From Oscillospiraceae bacterium (GTDB lineage: Bacteria > Bacillota_A > Clostridia > Oscillospirales > Oscillospiraceae), in NCBI GenBank assembly GCA_017481325.1, contig JAFUPG010000057.1, positions 1-10,078 of the forward strand: DNA of 10,078 bases, in the 5' to 3' direction. The notes beneath the pieces are model-generated. The model made no database searches, was not told the DNA's origin, and saw only the letters and a program-made list of their open reading frames with translations. Shown piece after piece: positions 1 through 5,458 of the stretch. Position 1 is the stretch's first letter, and every line of letters starts with the position of its first letter. Made by a program: the position numbers and the translations under genes.

Positions 1-350
1 GACTTGAAAAGACGCTCGATATAGGGACGAACCGCCAACCACCCTTCGATTTCGCCGAAGCAGCTTCTATATGGCGGGGAAAGCGTGCAAGATTGCCACG
101 TCGGGCTTACGCCCTCCTCGCAATGACAGGGCTTTTCGGCAGCCTCTGCGTCTATCGGCAATAAGGTTTTGGTCGGAAGTAAACAGGTCGATAAACCTCT
201 GTTTGATTATTTCATATCCCGTCGACGGAGCACCCGCAAGGGGTACGCCGCATCTGTAGCGCTCCTTCGTCGCTGACAGCTGCGCTGCCGATACCTCAGT
301 TATTAGCTCTTAGTTATTAGTCCTTAGTCTCACCGGTAAACATCTATTTG
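1..350 (+). repeat. Right half of modular palindromic repeat element (copy 1)
   Basis: Positions 89-350 match 5097-5350 closely. The shared blocks are the AGATTGCCACG...CTCGCAATGACA arm (about 90-127), the stretch GAGCACCCGCAAGGGGTACG and following bases (about 230-295), and the TTATTAGCTCTTAG-type run (about 298-330). Two copies of the 17-bp motif CGATAAACATCTGCTTG (variants at 189-205 and 334-350) occupy the inner and outer positions seen in the complete copy. Positions 1-88 correspond to the loop of the element but differ in sequence from the loop at 5042-5096. No coding capacity is credible here. Confidence 0.8.
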
Positions 351-578
351 ACAATGGTGCCAGCAGCAACCCCCTGTGTCCCAGCACAAGGTACAAGTTC
401 GACCAGCCAAATCGAAGATTTGGGGTCTCACTTCCCTTGAAAGGGGGAGATCATTAATTGATGGTACAGATGACAGACCGATAAACATCTGCTTGCTGCT
501 CTTTCATGACCCTGGAAGACCTTTGACGGCCGGTGGCTTACTGTTGGTGGGATAATTGATAGACGATCGCAGTAGTCT
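351..578. other. Intergenic stretch with small hairpins and an extra 17-bp motif
   Basis: No gene is supported. Two short hairpins sit next to each other: CCAAATC-GAA-GATTTGG (407-423) and CCCTT-GA-AAGGG (434-445). A further copy of the 17-bp motif, CGATAAACATCTGCTTG, lies at 479-495, exactly 145 bp after the copy at 334-350, which is itself 145 bp after the copy at 189-205. The rest shows no recognisable content. Confidence 0.5.
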
Positions 579-608
579 AAAGTCAGACTATCACAATAGT
601 CTGACTTT
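579..608. other. Perfect 13-bp inverted repeat
   Basis: AAAGTCAGACTAT (579-591) and ATAGTCTGACTTT (596-608) are exact reverse complements around a CACA loop. No T-run follows on the plus strand, where the next bases are GTCAATAG, so it is not a classical terminator. It stands alone between the small hairpins and the 19-bp array and could be an orphan operator, a processed hairpin or a piece of a mobile repeat. Confidence 0.7.
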
Positions 609-632
609 GTCAATAGCTTGCTGCGAAAAAAA

Positions 633-953
633 CAGCAGCACCTCCGCTAAACCGCAGCACCTCCGCTAAACCGCAGCACCTCCGCTAAACCGCAGCACCT
701 CCTCAAAGCCGCAGCACCTCCGCAAAGCCGCAGCACCTCCGCTAAACCGCAGCACCTCCGCAAAACCGCAGCGCCTCCGAAAAACGCAGCGCCTCCGCTA
801 AGCCGCAGCACCTCTGTAAAGCCTCAGCACCTCCGCAAAGCCGCAGCACCTCCACAAAACCGCAGCGCCTCCGAAAAACGCAGCACCTCCGCAAAGCCGC
901 AGCACCTCCGCAAAGCCGCAGCACCTCCAAAAAACAGCAGCGCCTCCGCAAAA
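633..953. repeat. 17-unit, 19-bp tandem repeat array
   Basis: Units follow the consensus CCGCAGCACCTCCGCTAAA. Fifteen are 19 bp and two (the ninth and fourteenth) are 18 bp, having lost one C. Units vary mainly in the last six bases (GCTAAA, GCAAAG, GAAAAA) and at one A/G position (CAGCACCTC or CAGCGCCTC). The first and last units begin CAGCAGC rather than CCGCAGC, and each is preceded by six or seven A residues. The period is not a multiple of three, so reading frames rotate and the array is unlikely to encode protein. Read on the minus strand, each unit resembles the 3' arm of the terminator at 938-967, which it touches. Confidence 0.9.
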
Positions 954-973
954 TTGCAGAGGCGCTGTTTTTT
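929..973 (-). terminator. Intrinsic terminator of the zinc-ribbon lipoprotein gene
   Basis: CAGCGCCTC (938-946) pairs perfectly with GAGGCGCTG (959-967), with an inner GCA/TGC extension. On the minus strand, downstream of the lipoprotein stop, the stem is followed after three bases by six T residues (complement of A929-934). On the plus strand it is followed directly by T968-973, so it could work in both directions. Its distal arm on the minus strand is also unit 17 of the 19-bp array. Confidence 0.75.
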
Positions 974-1006
974 CATCTGTGACTTATCCGGGACAGCCGT
1001 GATTCC

Positions 1007-1762
1007 TCACTTAAACTCCTCTTCGTCCACGGGGGTGTCGGAGAAGTTGCCGCCGTAGGAGGCCTCCAGGGTGTATTCCAGGGTGTATTCCAGGGTGTAG
1101 GTGGAGAAATCGCAGAGCTCCTCGTCCTTGGAGTAGCCGGTGTCCTCACCGAAGATGTACTCTGTGCCGTACCATTCCGTACCGAAGGCGAAGTAGACAT
1201 AGTATTCTCCGGCCGGCACGTCCACGGTTATGCTGTCCCCGGCCCGGACGAAGAAGGCAAACTCGTCCTCCATCTGGGGATTTTTCAGCTTGATGTAGCA
1301 GGATTGGTAATCCGAGGCGTGGATGGTCAGCTGGGAATACAGGGCGGGCACCTTCTGGATGAAGACCTGTCCGCTCTCGGGCAAAGGAAGGGGCTTCATC
1401 TCGTTGCAGACGGAGCAGATCTCCGGGGTGGTGTCGTTGCCGGGTTTCCAGCTGTGGTCGCCCGGCTCGCCCTCCACCGTGCCGCAGTTCAGGCAGCGCT
1501 TGGGCTCCTGGCAGGTGCTGTCCAGCCAAAGGTGCGCTTCAGGCTCGCCCTCAGTTTCGCCGCACTTGGTGCATTGTTTGGCCTGGGTGCAGGTGGCAGG
1601 GGTCCAGAAATGTCCCTCGGCCTGGCCGAAGGTCTCGCCGCAATCGCTGCAGTGCCGGGGCGTGGTGCAATCCGCCTCTTCCCAGTCGTGGCTATGGCCG
1701 CAGCCCACAGCGACCAGAAGAAACACCAACATAATCGCCGTAAAAATCCATGTTTTTTTCAT
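1007..1762 (-). CDS. Lipoprotein with four Cys/His zinc-ribbon-like repeats
   Basis: A 251-residue predicted surface lipoprotein of unknown function. A hydrophobic signal segment (residues 5-19) ends in AVGC, giving a likely lipidated Cys21. Residues 25-122 hold four repeats with an exact 26-residue period: His at 25, 51, 77 and 103; Cys at 38/41, 64/67, 90/93 and 116/119; and a leading Cys at 32, 58 and 84. In repeat four that Cys is replaced by Asp110. The C-x5-C-x2-C plus His pattern suggests metal binding; this is inference. Residues about 130-230 form a separate, aromatic, probably beta-rich domain of a type I associate with gut Clostridia surface proteins. The ribosome site is weak (AAGAGATGG, 6 bases before ATG). 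A TATACT hexamer lies upstream (1874-1879) without a clear -35. A terminator follows the gene. Confidence 0.8.
   Translation of the reverse strand: MKKTWIFTAIMLVFLLVAVGCGHSHDWEEADCTTPRHCSDCGETFGQAEGHFWTPATCTQAKQCTKCGETEGEPEAHLWLDSTCQEPKRCLNCGTVEGEPGDHSWKPGNDTTPEICSVCNEMKPLPLPESGQVFIQKVPALYSQLTIHASDYQSCYIKLKNPQMEDEFAFFVRAGDSITVDVPAGEYYVYFAFGTEWYGTEYIFGEDTGYSKDEELCDFSTYTLEYTLEYTLEASYGGNFSDTPVDEEEFK
1066..1101 (-). repeat. Three 12-bp in-frame tandem repeats inside the lipoprotein gene
   Basis: CCAGGGTGTATT occurs at 1066-1077 and 1078-1089, and a variant ending AGG at 1090-1101. In the protein this reads as repeated TLEY units near the C terminus. The 12-bp unit preserves frame, so slippage changes the protein by four residues per step. 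Confidence 0.85.
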
Positions 1763-1779
1763 AATTTTCCATCTCTTTT

Positions 1780-1857
1780 CTATTCTTTGATGAAAATATA
1801 ATACTCCGTTTCGCCCTCCTCCGCATAGGCGATGTACAGGGCTGCCGCCGGCAAGAG
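1780..1857 (-). pseudogene. Coding-like C-terminal remnant of a lost gene
   Basis: On the minus strand this stretch reads as 25 codons and a TAG stop, ending in a tail of the type EYYIFIKE. Third codon positions in its first two thirds are mostly G or C, as in the real genes here. There is no ATG with a ribosome site in front: the only nearby ATG is followed at once by TAA, and a TTG at 1852-1854 has no Shine-Dalgarno sequence. The stop lies 17 bp before the lipoprotein ATG, a typical operon spacing. I read it as the 3' end of a gene that once preceded the lipoprotein gene. A chance reading frame remains possible, and I cannot name the family. Confidence 0.35.
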
Positions 1858-1891
1858 GTGTGGCGTTTTACATAGTATATGTAAGCGAAAT

Positions 1892-1925
1892 AAGGGAAGC
1901 CGGGTGGGCTTCCCTTTTGGTTTTG
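1892..1925. terminator. Terminator hairpin after the pyrophosphatase gene
   Basis: AAGGGAAGCC (1892-1901) and GGCTTCCCTT (1907-1916) form a perfect 10-bp stem with a 5-base loop, beginning 11 bp beyond the pyrophosphatase stop codon. On the minus strand the tail is ATTTCG, a modest U-tract. On the plus strand the tail is TTTTGGTTTT. It most likely ends the pyrophosphatase transcript. Confidence 0.7.
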
Positions 1926-1926
1926 A

Positions 1927-3543
1927 TTAGCCCCACATGGCGGACAGGGCGGGGATGACCTGCTTCTTTCGGGACATGACGTGGGGCAGGAAGATCTGAT
2001 TGTGCTTGGCCTCGGGGGAAAAGGCCTGCTGAATGGCCTCCTCGTCGCCCAGATAGATCAGCTGCGTGCCTTCCAGCAGCACGTCCGTCAGCATCAGGAG
2101 CATCAGGCTGTAGCGTCTGGTCTTCATGGTCTCCCGCATGACCTCCAGGAATTCCTCCTTGCGGCTGAGAATGTGGGCGGAGTTGACGCAGGTGATCTGC
2201 CCCACGCCCAGCTCGTGGCCGGCAATGTGGAAATCCTTGAAATCCGCAAAGAGCAGCTCCCGTGCGGTCTTGTCGTCGGACCAGGAGGCGGAGAAGATCT
2301 GCTGCCCCAGCTCCTCCAGGGACACGTTGGCAATGCGTGCCATGCGCTCTGCCATGTTGCGGTCACGCTGGGTGCAGGTGGGGGATTTGAACATGACCGT
2401 GTCGGAGACAATGGCGGCGGCCATCATGCCGGCCAGCTTTTCCGAGGGCAGGAGCCCCTTCTCCTGGAACATACCGGCGATGATGGTGGTGGTGCTGCCC
2501 ACAGGCTCGTTGCGGAAATAGATGGGGTTGCCGGTCTGGATATCCGCCAGACGGTGGTGGTCAATGATCTCCAGGATCTCCGCCTGTTCCAGGCCGGGGA
2601 CGGACTGGCGCAGCTCGTTGTGATCCACCAGGACGACTTTCTTGCGCTTGGGCTTGATCAGGTGGAAACGGGACAATGTGCCCACCACCTTTTCATTCTC
2701 GTCCAGGATGGGGTAGCAGCGGTAACGGCTCTGGAGCATGACCTCCTGCACGTCGTCCACGAAGTCGTCTAAGTGGAAGCACTCCAGATTTTCCGTCCGT
2801 GCCACACGGCTGATGGGCAGGGACTGGTAGATCATGCGCACGGCACGGTAGGCATCGAAGGGGGTGGAGATGATGCAGGTCTGGGTGGGCAGGTTGCGCA
2901 GCTCCTCGGAGAGCTCCGCCTGACAGACGATGACGCACTGCACGCCTATCTCCATGGCACGGCGGATCATATCCGGCTGACAGCCGCAGAGGACGATGGA
3001 ATTTTTATCTGTAAAGAGCAGGTTTTCGCAGGTCTGGGGCATGGCGATGCACACCTGGCCGGAGACCGTGTCCAGGAGGTTGCCTGCCTCGTTGAGAATT
3101 CTGCCCTCTAAAACGCTCAAAAGGTTAAAGACGGGGATCTCGTGGATATAGGGCCGCTCGATGGACTGCATATCGCAGGCGGCGATGTCGCCGGAGGAGA
3201 GCAGGCCATAGAGGCTGCCGTCTTCGTTGGTCACGGGGACGGCGGCGATGGAGCGGTCAGCGGAGAGAATGGACCAGGCACGGCTGACGGTCACCGCCTT
3301 GGACAGGGCAGGGGGCGTGTCGTAGGCCAGGTCACGAACCTGGGTGCGGACGGTTTTGATCCAGCGGGGAGGCTGGAAACCGAAGCGATCCAGCACCATC
3401 TGGGTCTCGTCGCTGACATGACCCAGCCGCACGGCCTCGTAACGGCGGTCGCCCAGAGCGTTGCGCAGGGCGGCATAGGCCATGGCGGAGACAATGGAGT
3501 CCGTATCGGGATTGCGATGCCCGGTGACATAAATGGCGTCCAT
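1927..3543 (-). CDS. ppaC: Manganese-dependent inorganic pyrophosphatase (family II, CBS/DRTGG type)
   Basis: Cytoplasmic enzyme that hydrolyses pyrophosphate to two phosphates. The 538-residue protein starts with the family II DHH signature GHRNPDTDS (8-16). It is interrupted by a first CBS-like segment (about 70-125), a DRTGG-like segment (about 135-245) and a second CBS-like segment (about 250-310). The DHH domain then resumes with VVLVDHNE and the IIDHH metal site, and a DHHA2 domain closes with the substrate-binding SRKKQ motif near the C terminus. In characterised CBS-pyrophosphatases the inserted domains bind adenine nucleotides, and with DRTGG present diadenosine polyphosphates, to tune activity; I infer the same here. 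The start is the ATG at 3543, because AGGAGG lies 7 bases upstream and the signature begins there. A longer in-frame reading to 3624 only translates AT-rich repeats. It is divergent from the nucleotidyltransferase gene. Confidence 0.93.
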   Translation of the reverse strand: MDAIYVTGHRNPDTDSIVSAMAYAALRNALGDRRYEAVRLGHVSDETQMVLDRFGFQPPRWIKTVRTQVRDLAYDTPPALSKAVTVSRAWSILSADRSIAAVPVTNEDGSLYGLLSSGDIAACDMQSIERPYIHEIPVFNLLSVLEGRILNEAGNLLDTVSGQVCIAMPQTCENLLFTDKNSIVLCGCQPDMIRRAMEIGVQCVIVCQAELSEELRNLPTQTCIISTPFDAYRAVRMIYQSLPISRVARTENLECFHLDDFVDDVQEVMLQSRYRCYPILDENEKVVGTLSRFHLIKPKRKKVVLVDHNELRQSVPGLEQAEILEIIDHHRLADIQTGNPIYFRNEPVGSTTTIIAGMFQEKGLLPSEKLAGMMAAAIVSDTVMFKSPTCTQRDRNMAERMARIANVSLEELGQQIFSASWSDDKTARELLFADFKDFHIAGHELGVGQITCVNSAHILSRKEEFLEVMRETMKTRRYSLMLLMLTDVLLEGTQLIYLGDEEAIQQAFSPEAKHNQIFLPHVMSRKKQVIPALSAMWG

Positions 3544-3550
3544 AGAAAAA

Positions 3551-3556
3551 CCTCCT
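3551..3556 (-). promoter_or_regulatory. Shine-Dalgarno site fixing the pyrophosphatase start
   Basis: CCTCCT on the plus strand is AGGAGG on the minus strand, 7 bases before the ATG at 3543. It excludes the upstream in-frame ATG at 3624, which has no comparable site. Confidence 0.9.
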
Positions 3557-3567
3557 GTAGGAAGTGG

Positions 3568-3633
3568 AAATTGACAATTGAAAATTGAAAGTTGAAAGTT
3601 TAATTGTCGATTTTCAATTATCAATTTTCAACT
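3568..3633. repeat. AT-rich ATTGACAATTGAAA-type repeat in the pyrophosphatase leader
   Basis: Short direct repeats of TTGAAA and AATTGA (3571-3600) are followed by their approximate reverse complement (3602-3633), making a loose palindrome centred near 3600. A related tract is at 9693-9732. It lies between the predicted pyrophosphatase promoter and its ribosome site, so it would be transcribed as leader RNA. Confidence 0.75.
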
Positions 3634-3639
3634 AATGAT

Positions 3640-3668
3640 ATCGTACCCTTTTTTGGGGGTTCTGTCAA
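3640..3668 (-). promoter_or_regulatory. Sigma-A-type promoter for the pyrophosphatase gene
   Basis: On the minus strand TTGACA (3668-3663) is separated by 17 bp from TACGAT (3645-3640). The -35 box is perfect and the -10 matches four of six bases. It would start transcription near 3633, giving a leader of about 90 bases. Confidence 0.7.
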
Positions 3669-3681
3669 CGATTTTCGTTGA
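3665..3681. promoter_or_regulatory. Candidate operator palindrome between divergent promoters
   Basis: TCAACGA-TTT-TCGTTGA is a perfect 7-bp inverted repeat. It overlaps the -35 box of the pyrophosphatase promoter and ends 15 bp before the -35 box of the nucleotidyltransferase promoter. The position suits a regulator acting on both genes. No regulator is identified and the operator role is inference. Confidence 0.45.
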
Positions 3682-3696
3682 AAATGGTAAAAAAAC

Positions 3697-3725
3697 TTGC
3701 CATTTTCTCTGCAGTCTGCTATACT
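3697..3725 (+). promoter_or_regulatory. Sigma-A-type promoter for the nucleotidyltransferase gene
   Basis: TTGCCA (3697-3702), a 17-bp spacer and TATACT (3720-3725), with an extended -10 TGC directly in front (3717-3719). Transcription would start near 3732, about 30 bases before the ATG. Confidence 0.8.
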
Positions 3726-3762
3726 ATAGGCACAATTTCACAAGCCAAAGGAGCGTTTTGAA

Positions 3763-4671
3763 ATGACAAAGAAACCGACCCTGGTGGTTATGGCCGCCGG
3801 TATGGGCAGCCGCTTCGGCGGTCTGAAGCAGATGACCCCTGTGGACGAACAGGGCTACAGCATTATCCACTACTCCCTTTACGATGCCTGGCGTGCCGGC
3901 TTCGGCAAGGTGGTTTTTATTATTAAGGAGGCCATTCGGGAGGAGTTCCAAAAGATCACCGCCTGTGTGCAGCCCTATTTAGAGGTAGAATATGTCTATC
4001 AGGAGACGGACAAGCTCCCCGAGGGTTTTACCGTTCCCGAGGGACGCAGCAAGCCCTGGGGCACGGGACACGCCGTCCTCTGCGCCAAGGATGCCATTGA
4101 CGGCCCCTTCGCCGTGATCAATGCCGACGATTTCTACGGCTACGGCGCTTACAAGACCATGGCGGAGTTCTTCGCCGCCGATGACGACCCCGGAGCCTAT
4201 GCCATGGTGGGCTACCTGCTGAAAAATGCCATGACCGACAACGGCTCCGTGGCTCGTGGTGTCTGCGAGATCGAAAACGGCTACCTCACCGGTGTCACCG
4301 AGCGCACCCGCATCGAGAAGATCAACGGCCAAATCGGCTTTACCGAGGACGGCGAGACCTACAGCCCCCTGTCGGGAGATACCATCGTGTCTATGAATTT
4401 CTTCGGTTACCGTCCCGGCTTCTTAGAGGAGCTGGAGTGCCGTTTCCCCCGGTTTTTGGAGGAAAACCTGTCGAAAAATCCCACAAAATGTGAGTATTAC
4501 CTGCCCGTGGTCACCAACGCTCTGATCCATGAGAAGCTGTGCAGCCTCCGTGTGCTCAGCACCGACGAGAGCTGGTACGGCGTGACCTACCGGGAGGACC
4601 TGCCCGGCGTGCAGGCGGCCATTGCCAAGATGCACCAAGAGGGCAAGTACCCGGAGGTTCTTTTCCCCTGA
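3763..4671 (+). CDS. Sugar-phosphate nucleotidyltransferase-like protein
   Basis: Predicted cytoplasmic NTP-transferase of 302 residues. Enzymes of this fold join an NTP to a sugar 1-phosphate (or similar alcohol phosphate), giving an activated sugar and pyrophosphate; the substrate here cannot be told from sequence. The N-terminal nucleotide-binding signature is AAGMGSRFGGLKQ (11-23), followed by GTGHAVLCA (100-108) and the acidic metal-binding segment NADDFYG (120-126). It lacks an obvious C-terminal left-handed helix domain, so it is a short single-domain type. AAAGGAG (3747-3753) lies 9 bases before the ATG. It is transcribed from its own promoter, divergent from the pyrophosphatase gene, whose product would remove the pyrophosphate formed. 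The stop codon sits in the loop of an 11-bp hairpin. Confidence 0.85.
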   Translation: MTKKPTLVVMAAGMGSRFGGLKQMTPVDEQGYSIIHYSLYDAWRAGFGKVVFIIKEAIREEFQKITACVQPYLEVEYVYQETDKLPEGFTVPEGRSKPWGTGHAVLCAKDAIDGPFAVINADDFYGYGAYKTMAEFFAADDDPGAYAMVGYLLKNAMTDNGSVARGVCEIENGYLTGVTERTRIEKINGQIGFTEDGETYSPLSGDTIVSMNFFGYRPGFLEELECRFPRFLEENLSKNPTKCEYYLPVVTNALIHEKLCSLRVLSTDESWYGVTYREDLPGVQAAIAKMHQEGKYPEVLFP

Positions 4672-4682
4672 GGGAAAAGAAC
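4657..4682 (+). other. 11-bp hairpin enclosing the nucleotidyltransferase stop codon
   Basis: GTTCTTTTCCC (4657-4667) and GGGAAAAGAAC (4672-4682) are perfect reverse complements with loop CTGA, and the TGA stop occupies three of the four loop bases. No T-run follows, so it is not a simple intrinsic terminator. A role in mRNA 3'-end stability is possible. Confidence 0.75.
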
Positions 4683-4683
4683 G

Positions 4684-4772
4684 ATGAATTGCGCCTTTTG
4701 CCGCATGAATTGCCCTGACGGGCATGAATTGGGGCATTGGCCCCGTGAATTGCGCCTTTTGGCGCATGATTT
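4684..4772 (+). repeat. Tandem array of small hairpins with a conserved 7-base spacer
   Basis: Four units of 19-21 bp each start with the heptamer ATGAATT (GTGAATT in unit four), followed by a short self-complementary block: GCGCCTTTTGCCGC, GCCCTGACGGGC, GGGGCATTGGCCCC and GCGCCTTTTGGCGC. A degenerate fifth heptamer (ATGATTT) follows at 4766-4772. Stem sequences differ between units while pairing is kept (imperfectly in unit one), which points to a conserved structure rather than a conserved sequence. Confidence 0.85.
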
Positions 4773-4813
4773 GCGCCTTGCAACCCGGGATGGGTCAAAT
4801 CATCCAAGCCCGT

Positions 4814-5350
4814 CAAACAGGAATTTGTCGGGCTGTTTAGGAACTAAGAACTAAGAACTAAGGACTAAAAACTGAGGTGTGCCTTCGGCACGGATTTGGA
4901 ATATTTGTTCCGTCAAACAGAAATTTGTCGAACAGTTTACCGCAGCCAAAGCCGCCCGTATTAGGATGATTTTTAGGCTATGAGCAAAGGTTCATATTCC
5001 GCTATGTCATTGCGAGGCCACCTGTGGCCGTGGCAATCTGTATTCATAAAACCTCCGTTTTGTACCAAATTCCCATATATTCGAAACATTTAGAGAACAG
5101 ATTGCCACGTCGGCATAAATGCCTCCTCGCAATGACATGGCTTTTCGGTAGCCTGTACCTCTATTGGCAATGAGGTTTTGGGCGGAAGCAAACAGTTCGA
5201 TAAACATTAATTTGAATACTCATCGGCGAAGCACCCGCAAGGGGTACGCCGCATCTGTAGCGCTCCTTCGTCGCTGACAGCTGCGCTGCCGATACCTCAG
5301 TTATTAGCTCTTAGCTATTAGCCATTAGCTCGACGATAAACATCCACTTG
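4814..5350. repeat. Complete modular palindromic repeat element (copy 2)
   Basis: A non-coding element of about 540 bp with mirror symmetry. From the left it has: 17-bp motif CAAACAGGAATTTGTCG (4814-4830), a run of AACTAAG-type repeats (about 4832-4876), hairpin GTGCC-TTC-GGCAC (4879-4891), the motif again (4914-4930), and an ATTGCGAGG...GTGGCAATCT arm (5005-5041). From the right it has: the reverse-complement motif (5334-5350), TTATTAGCTCTTAG-type repeats (about 5300-5330), the motif (5198-5214), and the complementary arm (5097-5137). Its left half recurs at 9799-10028 and its right half at 90-350. No open frame is convincing. It resembles a large MITE-like or composite intergenic repeat without transposase. 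Confidence 0.85.
5005..5137. repeat. Inverted pair of ATTGCGAGG...TGGCAATCT arms in the element core
   Basis: TGTCATTGCGAGG...CGTGGCAATCTGT (5005-5041) is followed 55 bp later by its near reverse complement ACAGATTGCCACG...CTCGCAATGACA (5097-5137). The outer 12-13 bases of each arm match exactly and the centres differ. Single arms of the same kind are at 90-127 and 9990-10028. The intervening loop is AT-rich and unique within the window. Confidence 0.85.
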
Positions 5351-5458
5351 CCTCCATTTCAAATCCATGCGCAAAGCGCATACCTTAACTATTCACTATT
5401 CGTTATTCACTAATCATCACCCCCTCCCCCCATTCCTTCCGGAAAGGAGAGACTTCTC
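5351..5458. other. AraC gene leader with small hairpin and ATTCACT repeats
   Basis: ATGCGC-AAA-GCGCAT forms a small hairpin at 5367-5381. An AT-rich run of TATTCAC/TATTCGT units follows at about 5388-5414. The ribosome site AAAGGAG (5443-5449) is 9 bases before the ATG. I cannot identify a convincing promoter; it may lie inside the upstream repeat element. Confidence 0.5.

Noticed and set aside
71..259. Small open frame on the plus strand
   Set aside because: It lies inside the palindromic repeat element, and I found no matching gene in the corresponding part of the complete copy.
742..951. Cys/Arg/Leu-rich open frame on the minus strand across the tandem array
   Set aside because: The 19-bp period rotates the frame, so the frame stays open only because the unit lacks stops. 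There is no ribosome site or domain.
633..953. CRISPR array
   Set aside because: The units are contiguous 19-bp repeats without unique spacers, and no cas gene is present.
1981..2772. 263-codon open frame on the plus strand
   Set aside because: It is antisense to the pyrophosphatase gene, whose family signatures are unambiguous.
3544..3624. Longer N terminus for the pyrophosphatase
   Set aside because: The extra codons translate an AT-rich repeat, lack a ribosome site and precede the conserved start of the DHH domain.
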